The translations under genes and the position numbers were made by a program. A model generated the notes under the pieces. That model saw only the letters and a program-made list of their open reading frames with translations. It made no database searches and was not told the origin of the DNA. 64,000 nucleotides of DNA from Ustilaginoidea virens (lineage: Eukaryota > Ascomycota > Sordariomycetes > Hypocreales > Clavicipitaceae): the NCBI RefSeq assembly GCF_000687475.1, contig NC_057318.1, positions 2,604,001 to 2,668,000 of the forward strand, written 5' to 3'. Shown here one piece after another: positions 48,470-61,684 of the stretch. The number at the start of each line of letters is the position of its first letter. Positions within the stretch are counted from its first letter, which is position 1.

Positions 48470-48639
48470 ATTAATAAAACTCTCTCAACCCTTATTATTA
48501 TATCATATATAACTGCCGACAATAGATATAGGGCCCTCACAGAATACCACAGGCTTAGATAATGCCTAACGCGCCTCTACTTATTAATAGGCCGCTTAAT
48601 AGGAGTTAATTACTAATGCAATAGAAGTCCTTAATATAA

Positions 48640-49164
48640 AGTTCTAAAAATAACTATCTTAAAGCCAGAAGAGTAAGTATTAGATGTACGCTTAGGCCGA
48701 ATAGACCGAGCGTTAGATATAGGCCCGTATCGACTAAATATAATAATAACTATCGCCAGCCCCTATAATAACCCCTAACCGGTCTTAGACCGACTCTATC
48801 CTAACCCTAGAAGAAACCTAACTTAAATATAAGCTAATACTAGCCGGGGAATCCTTTAATAGTAAAAAGGCTATATTCATCGTATAAAAGACCTTTATAA
48901 AGCATAAATTAAAGATCGATCGGGACTTTATCGGTAATAATAAGACCTAATAGATATTTATCTACTAAAACCTTTCGGCTATAGTCTAATCTTAAATTGT
49001 AGTATTCTTTAAGAATAGCGCAGCCCTCTATTACCGCCTTATAACTTTCTTTAACTACCTATAGCGACTCTTTAAGGACTTATATTAGGAGGAATATATA
49101 ATTAGCAAGCTTAAGTATATCCTCTATTAGATGCTAAAAGAACCCTTTTCTACCTTCTTTATAT
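48640..49164 (+). pseudogene. GYP3 gag, N-terminal part
   Basis: Aligns with 19720-20265 of GYP1, including the GESFNSKKAIF-like block near 48845 and KLKIDRDFIGNNKT. Interrupted by TAD2b at 49165 and continued at 62410. Stops are TAG/TAA. Confidence 0.65.
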
Positions 49165-50790
49165 TATTATTATTATTATATTACTCTAGAGGCTATTTAG
49201 ACCTAAACAACCTATTTAGTACTTCTATAGGATAAATCGGAAAAGAAAAACCTAATAGCCGGGAGGAAAACCCTTCCTGCATTTATAGTTGCTATTATAT
49301 GTCGCCCCGCGGCGGGGGCGATAGGTATCTAATATATAAGAGAGTAAAGTGCGTAACCGCTTAGGATTATATTTAGCGGTATTACTTAGGAAAAGTGCGA
49401 GTAAAAATTCCGGGAGTATTAGGCCTAGATTAGGGTTCTTTCGGGTGTAAAGTAAGGGGGAGGTAAAGTTAGGGGGGTAGGGTTAGCAGTATTCTCGCCA
49501 GGTGTATACCTATAAGGGCCTAAGTGCATCTTAGGCGCGTTAGTCTATAGTGCATAAGTAAAAGTAAGCTAAAGTTAAAGATAAAAGCAGGTAGCCTTAG
49601 GCACTATATTAGTATATAGGTTAGCGATTCCCCCGACCTAATGCCTTTTTTTCTTTTCTTCTTTTCCTCTATAGCACCAATTTTAAGGTATATAATAACC
49701 CCTTTATCGCAGTATAAAGCTAATACTAACCCTATTAGTAGAACGGCAATAGTAGCAGCAATAATAATAATAGTAATAGCAATAGCTATAAAAACAATAA
49801 TAACGAGAATAAGATGCCTAAGCGGTTAGTAACGCTTAATAAGGGGGTGAGTATAGATCTTATGCGTAATAGAACCGTAGTTAACCCTTATATAATAGCC
49901 TAGAGAATTATACGCTTAGCCTTACGGGCTATATTTAATATATTTAGAAGACCCTAAGCATTAGTACTATAGCTAATAAGGTATAGGCCGGGTCGTACCT
50001 ACTCTTAGGCGAGGCTAATATAAGTAGGGACTAGCGCGGTATACTACCTATATGCCCTAGCGGGTAAGATTTATATACTATTAAAGCAGACCCCCGAGAA
50101 CCAGGTCCTAGTATAGGAACTCCTTATAGTATAAGAGATAATAGCTAGGAGGTAGAGGTATATTTCCGATTTATATATGGTATAAGGTATTAGCTAATAA
50201 TCCTTATTTCTAAGTAGATAACTATAAGGCCCTTTAGTAGAGGGCTAAATAAGTATCTACTTCTTAGGGATATAGCCGGGCGGCAGTAGTAATAGCGGCG
50301 GTAGTAGGGGGCTTTAGCGCTCCTAAGGCGACCTAGGAGATATTAAACCTTAAGGAGCGAAAAGTAGAAGCTTTAGAGCGGTAGGCTTAAATATAAAAAG
50401 ATATTGCAGTTTCCTTAAAGGTGCTTTTAGCCTAAAGGGAGGGGGGAAAGGCTTTAAAGGGGGATGAGATAAGGATAATAAGGACAATAGGAATAATAAA
50501 GGCGATAGGAATAAAGGGGGGGAGGGCAATAAGGGGAGTAAAAAGGGGAAAAAGAAAAAAGATACCCTTAATACTAAGATAATAACTATCGACTAATTCT
50601 AGCCTATAAGGCCTAAGAGATTTACTTATTTTTAGGGCTCCTCGTTCCTACTATAGGATTACCATAAATATTATATAGGGACTATATAGGTATTCTTAGT
50701 GCTACTTTTAGCTATACTATACTAAAGGGATTATATAAGTTAGAATTAATTAAATCTATCGATATTAAGTATCTAGTAGGCGATCATTTA
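49165..50790 (-). other. TAD2b 3' region
   Basis: 49165-49585 matches the short TAD2c fragment at 9498-9922, including the GCCCCGCGGCGGGGGC hairpin (about 49304-49321), but with many extra G-to-A and C-to-T changes. 49750-50790 matches TAD2a (3671-4700). I do not recognise a protein. An open-looking + strand frame at 49815-50100 is discussed under rejected items. Confidence 0.7.
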
Positions 50791-50799
50791 TATAGTATA

Positions 50800-53700
50800 T
50801 AGTTTATTAAGTGCAATAGATATACTATACCGGTTGTAAAGTAGGCTAAAGCTAAGGCTAGGCCTAAGGAGTTGGTATTAATATTTATAATACTTTAGGT
50901 AAAAGAGGATAATATAGTAGAGGTCTTCTAGGCTTTCCCTATAGTAGTAAAAAGGTGATAATACTTAGGGGACTTATTAGAGGTAAAAAAAGGAGTTAAG
51001 GCCGATTTTTTCTATATAGAGTTAGGTAAATACTACTGATTTATACTTTTATAGGTCTTTATATAATTAGGTTATTTTAGCTATCGATTAAAAGTCTAAT
51101 ACCCTTTTAGCCGCTAGGGTCCCCTATTAGAGGTATCTCGTCCTTACTACTGCCTTACTACTTTACTATTAATTATACTAATCTTTTATTAGTCTTTCAA
51201 CTATTAATAATTAGTAGGGGTTAGGGTTAGGGAATAGGGTATAAGCTAAGGGTCTTTGGTAGTTATATTTTCATTAGTATTAAAGTATCGCTATTACTAC
51301 TACAGATATATAATTAATCCTATTGGTTATACCTATTTTAGCTATTCTTTTAAAGAATCTCTATTAGATATAATTAAAATAGAGGTCGATTAATAGTATA
51401 GCTGCTTTAGTCTTGAGGGTATCTAGCGGTATAGCCTTAAAGGCTTTAGTAACTATATAAAGGTATACTAATTGCTCTATAGCTAAGGATTTTATAATAC
51501 CCTTTACTACCCCTTTAGGGGCAGTAAGGATATATTATACCCTTATGCCGAAGGCAATAGAGGTCCAAATAACCTATATATAGATTAGGCATATTTCCCG
51601 ATATTAGCATCCCTATATAGAGGCCGCTATTACTATAAGTACGAATCGCTACCGCTCAAGCTTTTTAAATATTTTAATATAGTATTCCTTCTATTTTAGC
51701 TTATAGTATATCTCGACTCCTAAAAATCTAGTATACTATTTCGGCTATATTGTAGTAGTCCTAAGCTATACTAGGGTCTTATCTGCCTTATGCGTATAGG
51801 TAAAGTAGATAAGCTTACTCTTATTAGGATTAAAATTAAATCCTATTTATTTAGATTAGCTATCGTAAATAGCTTATACTTTCTTGAGTAGCACCTTAAT
51901 CTCCCTTATATCTCTCCTATATACTATAATATTTATATTATCGGTAAAGCCTAGTATAATAATTAATATAACCTCCTATAACCTCTTATAGAGTAGTATA
52001 ATATAGATAAAGAAGAGGATAAAAAAGAAGGGGGACCCTTAAAAGACCCTAATAATAATCGGTAGTTTATCTATAAATTACCCTTTAAAATAGGTTTGCG
52101 CTAAATGCGAGGCAGTAAAGCTATATACCTATACCGCTAGCTATAGTAGGAGTCCTTTTTCTAATAATAGGTAGATAAGGCAGGTATAGTTAATAGTATT
52201 AAATGCGGCTAAAATATCTAATTAAAGTAGTAAGGCGATCCTACAATAGTGCTAAATCGTATATACGATTTTAATTAGTATACTTAATACTATATTAATT
52301 GATTGGTTTGCCCTATTGCCTATTTAGAGGTCTAGAAGGAGGTTACCCTCTTTAAAAGCAGTAATAAGCCGCTATATAACTATAGCTTCTATAATTTTTC
52401 CTACTAGGTTAAATAGCGATATTAGTTTCTATCCTTTTATTTTAGTATATTCCTTTAGCTTTTTCCTTAGTTTTTATAATACTACTACTTTAGCTTTTTA
52501 GTATTAAGCTAGGTAGTACTTAGTATAGTATATCTCGTTTAAGAGGTATATAAAAGCTATAATAAGTAGGGAACCGTATACTTTAAGGAATCCTACTGGG
52601 AGCCTATTAAGGCCTAATGCTTTCTAGCCTACTATATTATATGGTGCGATATATACCTCTTTATAGGTAAAAGAGTTAGTAGGAGGGAATATAATAATAG
52701 CAAATTAGGGGAATATTAAGTTAGGGATATTGTTATAGGTAGCCTAAAAAGTAGGGAAAAACTATTTAGCAAAAACCTATACTTTTTCCTTATATATTAT
52801 AACTTTTAGGCTTAGACTACCTTATTCTAATAGGGGGATCTCTCTTAATTCGGGCAAAAGGCTACTATATAGGCGGGCCTATTTCTCTAGGGATTATAGG
52901 TCGGCATTTTAGGCAATAGCTTTATTAAGGGCTTCTCTTTATATTTAGCGCTATTCCTCTTATATAATATAAGACTAAATCGCTTCCGCCTTTTAGGTAG
53001 TACTAAGATTCTCTAGGGTATAACGCGCTACCTATTTTCAGTAGGCCTTTTTTATAGATTTTTAGGCTATCTTAATGCAAAAGTTCCACTAGGGCTCTAT
53101 ACCGGGAGCTTTAGGTGCCTTCTTTAGGGCCGCAATATTAGTAATACTCTAGAGTTAGCTGGTAAGCTATATAATATATATATCTATCTCGGTAGGGGAG
53201 CGGAGCAGGGCTATTATATAAGGGGTAGTAAATCGGTTTTTTATTTTAACCTAGGCGAGGTATTAATTAAGGGACTTTTAGCTATTTTTTACTAGGGGGG
53301 CTTTTGCATAATAGTTACCGGTCTTAATATATATAAGCTAAAGGATATAGTTAGACCTAATAAGGTTAGTATTTCTAAAATACTCTACTATAATATCCTA
53401 TATAACCTATATATAGTCGATAGTATTATTTCTCTTCCTAAGTGCCTGCTTTATTACTTTACTATAAAGGATAGCTAATCTAAGCTACTATTAGGTCGTA
53501 AATTTAAAAAGGGTATTAATCCTAAGTAAGGTCTAGTCTAAATTATCCTAAAGAGGATAGTATATATTAAAATCCCCGACGAAAATACTATAGGGGTAGG
53601 ATAGAAGCTTAATAAACGCAATAAGGGGGGTTATTTAGTTTAGTTTATAGCCTAAAGAGTAGATCGAATAGATATTAGTATATAATAAAGAGATCCTATA

Positions 53701-54200
53701 CTAATTAGGTCCCTTCTTGCTAGACTATATATTAGGCCTATACCGCTTATAGATATATATTGCTGCTCTTCCACTATACGATATTAGTATATATCTTCTA
53801 AGGCTAAGGCTTAGCAGGGCCTATTTAGGCGCAATAGGTTTTTAGATCGCAATAACGTTAGGCTTATACTAATAGTAAAATGCTAATCGTATAAGGGTAG
53901 TTTTCTTCTATATATTCTAATAAAGGACTATTATTATATAGATAATCGCAAAGGGGTTAGCAGTAGCGGTATATTAGAGGTGGCTATAGGTTAGGTGCCT
54001 AAGGCAGATATAATTACGCTATAGTCTAAAGCAGAAGCGGCTTAAAGGAAGGCAGTAATACTACTGCCGACTTTAATATAAAAGGTCCTATTTATACTCT
54101 TAATTAAGCAGCCTTATTTCTAGGGGGAGGGCTTATATAAGGGAGACCTACTAGCTATATAGCGATAGCCCTAGTTTGTAATAAGGATAATATAAACTAC
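50800..54200 (-). pseudogene. TAD2b ORF2 (endonuclease - RT - C-terminal tail)
   Basis: Read on the minus strand from right to left: endonuclease with VGDFNIYYPLQDNLD (about 53595-53545); RT with ISLFNLVGKIIEA (about 52430-52385), LDIxAAFNTINYT (about 52235-52185), FTDNINIIVY (about 51945, first catalytic Asp kept, second Asn) and RFLGVEI (about 51715); a GVVKGIIKSLAIEQLVYL segment (about 51510-51450); and a tail with KIGLN (50994-51012). Domain order and motifs match TAD1 ORF2, so the two are sister families. Many TAG/TAA codons. Confidence 0.75.
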
Positions 54201-54229
54201 TAATATAATATATAAGGTAAAGAGCCTTA

Positions 54230-54857
54230 GTCTATCGCTATAGGAGTTTCTAGCGTTTTCCTATTATTCGTTTGCTACCTTATAGAGGTAGGACTATACT
54301 AAGTAAGGTCTATAATAATTAAAATAGGATTCGCATTAATTCTATATAATAGCTAAATAGCTTTATTCACCCTTTAGGTAGTATTTAGAGCCGCACTAGC
54401 TATAGCGGGCTACCGCTATATAATACGCAATAATATAGCCGAATTTAAAGCAATTATAGTATTAACGGGGGTATATAGTATTATTATAGGGTTCGGCTTC
54501 GAATATCTCTATTTAGTATATAATACCGGCTTTATAGAGCTTATTCGTAAGGTTAATAAAGTCGACCCTTTTAATTAGGGGCGCTTATATTATAGTCCCC
54601 TTAGGGTAATAAAGGGAGACCCTAATAAAGCCCTCTCTATTAGCTTTAATAAGATTTAACTAGATATCCTCTATTATAGTATTCGCAATATAATAGGTTA
54701 GGAAGCTCTTAACGATAATACTAAATAAGTATTAGTTAAGTTCTACCTCCTAGCTAAAGGCAGGGCAGACCTAGGTTATATTTATAATATAGTTTACCTT
54801 TTCTTTTTTAAAGGTAATAATTATATTACTACTATAGAGCCTATAGGCTATAACCGC
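54230..54857 (-). pseudogene. TAD2b ORF1, C-terminal part
   Basis: Lies directly upstream (on the minus strand) of the endonuclease region. FNYYRPYLVxSYLYK near 54270-54340 resembles a CCHC knuckle (CFNCxRPGHLxxxC) with its Cys and His changed to Tyr by G-to-A. Interrupted at 54858 by TAD1b; the N-terminal part is at 61685-62300. Assignment rests on position and this one motif. Confidence 0.5.
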
Positions 54858-55009
54858 AGTTTTCGCGATTTCGCCCGCACCTCGGTACTGGCGCGAATAC
54901 ACCCCTAAAACAGTCAAAAAGTTACTAGATTAATCCCTCACCTCGTCTTACCCTATCCGCCGATAGCGTATTAGCATTAAGAGGAAGGCGTAGTCGAGGC
55001 GGCGGAAAT

Positions 55010-56400
55010 TATAGACTTAGATAGAGGAAATAGGGGTAGACTCGAGTCGAGCCACTATAACTACCGTATTACTATTACTAACGATATTTACAGACGAATT
55101 AGCAGTAATATCGCATAAACTAATATAGGAACCTAAGAAGAAACCGAATTACTTAAATAGTATTACTAAAAGATCGCAGACTATATTCCGGCAGCTATGC
55201 TAGGAAATATATAGAACGCTATTATTAGCCTAATCGATAGTATTAAATATATTAACTGAACTAATCCTGCCTTAAACCCGAACTCGAACCTTATTACGAC
55301 TAATAATCTAGAAAAAGTAGTAGAGAGCGCTATAAAAAAAGCTTTTGCCTTAAAGACCCCCTTTAGAACGACCTAGGCTAGTATTACTGCTAAAGGCATA
55401 CTAACGACTATACTACTTAGACTGACTACCTTACCTATACCGCTAAGAATCTACTATAAAATAATAATTAAAGGAGATAGTATTACTAAGAACCTACAAT
55501 AGAGAACCCCTATTAAGATTATAAAAGCGGTAAATACTACTATTAGAGGTATTAATGCTATTACCGCTCGCCGACTTTATAGCGGAGATATAGTCATTAC
55601 CTTCGTAGAAGCCGTATCCTATTTTACTATAAAAACTACCTAAATCCCTTTTGTATTCGGTATAAAAGCCATACTGAATATCTATATCTTTAATATTATT
55701 ATTAAAGGATTCCCTATCTGATTCTCTAAGAATATACCTATTAAAGATATTAAACTAAACCTAGCTTAAGCTAATAGCCCCGGCATTAGTAGAGTCGCTA
55801 TAAGGAAACCCTACGAAAAAGCAATAAGAGCCCCCCTAATTATTAGAGTAATTAATATAAAAGCAGCAAACCGACTTTATAAGACTAAAGTTATCTACTA
55901 AGTAGAAATCTTTAAGGCTAAACTATACGATAAAACTATCTACCTAAGATAGTACTATTAATGCTTTAAATTCGGATATATTACGAAGTACTATATAAAG
56001 ACCCCTCGATGTAGATAATATAGTATGGAGAGATACCCTAATAGAGATAAAAACTGCCCTAGTATTATTAGTAATAAAAAAGAGTACTACTTTAACTACT
56101 AAGGACCCTATCCGGCTTAGTCTCGATTCTACCTTATAGTAAATAGGCAATAAGATATTATAAGATAGGCTTATAGCACTAGACTAATATAGTTCGTAAA
56201 TACTGGCACCTTATTAATGCCTCCCCCCCCTATCCTAAAGGATAGGGGCTATAGACGCCTTACTAGTAACTCCCTAAGGGAGGACTCCTTAAAAAAATAA
56301 ATCGGCAGACTATATAAAGAAAGCTCTATTGCCCCTAAGAGGACTAATAGTAGTAATAATATCGCTATATTCTTCTAATCTAACTTATCTAAGCCTACTG
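55010..56400 (+). pseudogene. TAD1b ORF1 (Gag-like, zinc knuckle)
   Basis: CFKFGYI at 55972 opens a CCHC knuckle. A second Cys-containing segment, PRCRxYSMERYPNRD, follows at about 56005-56050, as in Tad1-type ORF1, which has tandem knuckles. Upstream AKLYDKTIYLR (55920-55950) matches copy a. TAG/TAA codons replace Gln and Trp. RNA-binding role inferred from the family. Confidence 0.7.
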
Positions 56401-56404
56401 CTAT

Positions 56405-59400
56405 TAATATACTAAAAGCCCCGACCCCCTAGCCCTAATACTAATAATAGAGGTATTATACTAGAATATATAAAAGAAATTACTACTAGTATACCTCGCC
56501 TTTAATTATAAATCCAAACCGGATATTATTACCCTTTAGGAATTTATAGCCCTAAATAAACTCCCCTTATACTCTAGCCTCAGTAGATACTAAATAGCCG
56601 CCTATAGTAGATATATAGTAATCTATATCTATAAAAGACACGCTCCCGGCTCCTAGGCAATAGACTTAGGCCTAGATTAATACCGCATTATACTCTAAAA
56701 TACTAATATCTACTCTATTTACTCTTTAATCCCTTCCCTAAATTAATCTATTCCCCTCTAGGAATTCGCCTGAATTACCTTTTACCCCTATAGTATCTTT
56801 ACTAATAATTTTAATATCTACTACCCTATATAGGACCACTCTTATAGAACCTCCTTAGGCTATAATACCCTTTTCGAACTTATATTAAAATAAAAGCTAA
56901 CCCTTATAATACTATAGGGAGAGATAACTAGATAAGCCTTAGGCAAATATAATAGTACTATCGACCATATATAGAGTATAAGAGACCTTAATATAGAGTT
57001 CATAGGGGCGGCAGATATTACCGGATCTAACTATATCCCTTAAGTAATTTAGGTAGAAATAAGACTAAATAAATTTCGCAAACTACTGCCGATATACTAA
57101 TAGAAGAAACTTAATAAAATCCTTATTTAAGCTAAAGCTAAAGTTAGGATAGCTATTTTATATACCTCGCACCTACCCTAATCCCTTATAAAGATCGATG
57201 CTTTTACCTAATAGCTTATAACCTAACTATAGGCTATCGCTAATATTGCTATGCCTAAGAGAGGAACTAAACCATTAGGAAAGGCCCTATAGTAGACCTA
57301 AAAAGTACAATCGGCTATAATAGCGGCCCGTAAGGCTATAAGAAATTAGAGAAAAGACTATATTAGCCTTAACTAATTAATAGCATAAAGAGTAGAAATA
57401 AACTAAACTAAAGTTATCTAATAGGAAAAGCGCTAGATATAGAGAGAAGCCATTAATAAAGCTATAACGAAAAATGCAGACTTATAGTCCCTAGAGAAAT
57501 AGGCCTAAATATATAGTAGACTCCCCTTAGAATTAAGAGAAATCCCTATACTTCTTTAAGGCGAAAGAGCCTAAATATAGAAAGTAAAAATATATTCCTC
57601 TAAAGTAGAAGTACTAGTAGAAAGATTCTTCCTAATATTAATAGCTACCTTTAATAATATCCTAAACCCGCGATTCCCTTACCTTATTAATACGATATTC
57701 GCCCATAAAGACGAATTCTCTAAAATAAATATCTATAATACCTTCCGATATATAGCCAGCTAGAAAGCACTAGGCCTTAATAGTATATTAGTAGGATTCC
57801 TTAAAGCCTATAGAGAATCGGTTCTTAGAGCCTTAATAATACTCCTTAACGCTATATACAGAACTAGTTACTACCTAATATAGTTCTAAGAAGCTAAAGT
57901 CGTAATATTAAGAAAACCCGATAAAATACCTAAGGAATACTAAAGAGTAAAAGCCTAACGCCTAATATCCCTTTTAAACCTCTTTAGTAAAGTCTTTAAA
58001 GCTATAGTAGTAAAGAGATTAATAATAATCGCAGAAGAATAGAAATTACTACTAGATATACAAATAGGCAATAAAGCAAATAGATTAATAGATATAGCAC
58101 TATATACCCTAGTAGAAGTAGTTAAAGCCACCTAATAGTATAAAGGAATAGTATTGCTATTATAATTAGATATTTTTATGGTATTCGATACTATTAATTA
58201 TACTAAGCTTATATACCTCCTCCTTTAAAGTAGTGCCCCCCAATATATAGTAGCCTAGGTCTAAGGCTTTATTATATCGCGCTTAGCTAAAATCTTCTTT
58301 AAAGGCTAACCTACCTAAAGATTCCTAATTATAATAGGAGTGCCCTAAGGCTCCCTAATCTCCCTAATCCTTTTCCTCTTCTATATTACACCCCTATATT
58401 ATAGACTTAAAGCAGTAGATAACTTACTAACCTTAGGATTTACAAACAATACTAATATAATTATATACGGTAAAATAACGCGGGATATAGTTATAACCCT
58501 TTTAAAAGTATAGAAGATCTGCAAAAAATAGTTAATAAAAGTTAGATTAAAATTCAACTTAGTAAAAAGCGAGCTAATATATTTTACTAAATAGTACCGA
58601 CCGGATATTATAATAATACGACTCAGTAATACGACTATCTAGCCTATATAATACGCCTAATTCCTTAGAGTAAAGATTAACTGCAAACTCAATTAGACTA
58701 ACTATAAGGCCTAAATAGTAAAAAAGCTAGAAAAGTAAAAGCTCGCCCTTATCGCTTTAGCAGCCTCTATATAGGGATATTAGTTCTATAAAGCCTAACT
58801 ACTATATATATAGGTCATTAGAACTATAATCGCCTTTAGCGCTGGAATCTAGTATACTCCTATTAAGCTAGGAGAAATAGTAAGAGGTATTATATATAAT
58901 CTAGCCGCTAAATAGTCGAAGTGCCTCTATATAATTATAAAAGCCTATTAAGTAATACCTAATGCAATCGTAGAAACTAAAGTAGTAATCCCCCTACTCG
59001 ACCTCTATTTTAACCTAGCCTAATAACGATTCCTTATTAAAACCTAAGAAAGTAGTATAACCGACCTTATCTTTAATATATATGCTATTATCTAGACTTA
59101 GCTACGATAAAGACTTACCTATAGATAAGGGCAACCAATTAAAAATAGAATATTAAATTATATAGCCCTTAAAGATTTAATTCTACTTTAGGATAATAAA
59201 CTATCCTTTATTTACTCTCTAGCTCTTAAATAGATAAAAAGATAATAATCGAAGTAATAATTCACCCGAATATAATACCTACTAAAGAACCGCCCTACTA
59301 CCAAATATACCCTTAACTTTACCTCTGCAAAAAAGATACTAGATCTCTATAAAAACCTCTATAAATATAAGTCCTCCCTCCTTACCTAATTTAAAACGGA

Positions 59401-59690
59401 AAAAATAGGCCTTAATGAGTTTCTATATAAGATAAAGGTCCTATCTATCTACTACCTATATTGCCGATGCAATCCTAATATAGAAAATATTAAATATATA
59501 ATCCTAAAGTATAGCAACTATCTTAAAAACCCTCCCCTTTATATCTAAGACCGCCTTATACTAGATAAGTATAGTATTATCTAAATACTTAAAAATAAAG
59601 ACTTAGCTAAATAGGTTATTAAATAGGTCTTTAATACCTGCCGGCTCGAATAGTTTACCTTAGCTATTGCATTTACCGCTTATATAGACT
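56405..59690 (+). pseudogene. TAD1b ORF2 (endonuclease - RT - C-terminal tail)
   Basis: Endonuclease region at 56450-57050; RT at about 57760-58790 with ISLLNLFxKVFKAIV (57970-58010), LDIFMVFDTINYT-like (58170-58205) and FTNNTNIII where copy a keeps FTDDINIII (58440), both catalytic Asp now Asn; then the RGIIYNLAAK and DLYFN region (58880-59020) and a C-terminal tail with YKNLYKYKSS and KIGLNEFLYK (59360-59440). At 58795-58815 the reading is continuous where copy a holds TAD2c. Confidence 0.77.
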
Positions 59691-59699
59691 TCGGCTCTA

Positions 59700-61670
59700 A
59701 TAGTAACCCGATATAATTGCACCTTAACCCTAGACTATATATATATATATAGACAATTATAGATAAAGATATAATTAACTATATAAATAAGGAAAGAATA
59801 TCTTTTTTATATAAGCTACCTATATAGTCGATAGACTTAAACCCCTAATCTTCTTAATACCTTTAACCCCCTAAACCCCTATTTATTTTATACCATCCTC
59901 TTTATTACTATAGCTATTATTAGGGGCCACCCTTATTTTCCCCTTTCCTTTCCCCTTTCCCCTTAGGGAAAGGGATACTATAGATCTTAAATATATCTTT
60001 CGTTTAACCTTAGTAGCTAAACCTAGTATTCCTTTCGTAGGCGACTCTATTATTTTTAACCCCTCCCTCTTCCTCTTAAAGAAGAAGGGGGTAGGGGTAT
60101 TAGTATAAAGACGAAGAGAAGATAATAATAGAACCACCAACTTAGCTTACTTAGGCTATATTAATTAAGCAGTAAGTAGGGGAGGCTTTAATAGCGGTAT
60201 AAATAGCGCTCTAGAGGTAGACGCCACTAGCTAAAATTCCGCTTAAGACTTTATAAACTTTAAAAATGCAACCGCTTATTATAATTTATTAGAAGATAGT
60301 ATTATAAGAGTCTTAGACTATATTAGTAAGACCCTCTCGCTATAAGGCGGTTCCCCTATAGTAGTAGGCCCGGAAGTAGGCTTATTATCGATATCTAGTA
60401 TAATAATAAAACTAGTAGGGCTTCTATTGCCGGCAATAGTAGTAGGAGGCTAAGGTCCCTCGACTAATAAAAAAGGCTAGGGCTCGCCGCTATAAGCGCA
60501 CTCTAAAGCTAAAACCCCTCTTTTAATAAGCCTAAAGAAATCGGCCGGTAATAAGATTAGGACTATAGGCACTATTATTTGCATTATAATAGCAGAATCG
60601 TCTTAACCCTTTCGAGGTACCGAGGTAACTAGCGCAATAGACCGATACGCAGCCTATTAGGCCTTATAGTAATCGTCTTTATCTACCTACTAAGGTTAAT
60701 TATAAAGTTAAAGGATACCGGCAAACTAATATACTTACTTCCTATTTGTAAGTATAGGCCTTCTGCAATATAAGCATACTCTCTACTAGTTTACGGTTCG
60801 TAGTATTATGCACTAGGATATAATAAGGCTTCCGCTTTAAAGCATAAGTAAAATAGGCACCCCTGAGCCTTACTTATTATTAGAAAAAGATAGATAATAA
60901 TTAAAGAGAACCTCTCACCTTATTGGTCATAATAACGAGCGGCTATATTAGCACCGCAGTATATGCAGGGACGATATAGCTATTTTCGAGCTAGGCTAGG
61001 ACCTAACTTTAGAATGGTAGGCATATCGAAGAATAAAAGATATATAAAAACTACTATAACGCAATTAAGGCAGAGAAGTAAAGGAAAATTCTTAGTAATT
61101 TTCAATAAAGAATAAAAAGAGAAAAGGAAAGGAATTAAAAAGGTAGGGCAGATAAAGGAGACTTTATACTACTATATACCCACACTAGATCACTTAACTA
61201 TCCGCTAGCTACCCTAACCTATATCAGATAAAATCAATAATAATAAAACGCGCGACTTACCGCGATACCGCCGCCTACCTAATACTAATATCACTGCCGC
61301 CCCCTATACCTAATAATATTGATTACATCGGTTCCGATTTATACCCACCCTAGAGCCTGACTAATGCCTAATAACTAATAACCAATGACTACTAATGCAA
61401 ATCACCGCGCCTATCGAGGCGTACCTACTATCCATACTTTCCTAGCCCTGCCGCTAGACTTAGTCTCGCGCGATAGGACACCTCCTCGCAATATATAGTA
61501 AACCCCCTTTAATTCCGAAGGGATACTATCGACTATAGATAGTATATAGGTTTTCCTCCCGGCACTCGGGTTTCCTATATAGATTAGGCATAGAGGTACT
61601 AGCACTAGGCTAGATGGGGGCTTATCCCCCCCCTAGATAGCTTAGCTAGCGTAATATATATATATATATA
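59700..61670 (+). other. TAD1b 3' UTR with (TA)n tail
   Basis: Long non-coding end shared with three pieces of copy a. It has a C-run/G-run inverted repeat (59935-59970), another at 60058-60100, an inverted repeat TATAGGTTTTCC / GGTTTCCTATA at 61546-61582, and a (TA)n tail at 61650-61670. The longest open stretches on either strand show no domain. Confidence 0.75.
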
Positions 61671-61684
61671 TAGGCTATAACCGC

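Larger units (their letters stand above)
54858..61670 (+). mobile_element. TAD1 copy b: uninterrupted Tad1-like LINE
   Basis: Flanked by TAGGCTATAACCGC (54844-54857 and 61671-61684), a perfect 14-bp duplication. 6813 bp from AGTTTTCGCGATTTCGCCC to the (TA)n tail. It is the reference for TAD1a and carries the empty sites for TAD2c, COP1 and GYP1. It is less damaged than copy a in places, but no ORF is intact. Confidence 0.93.
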
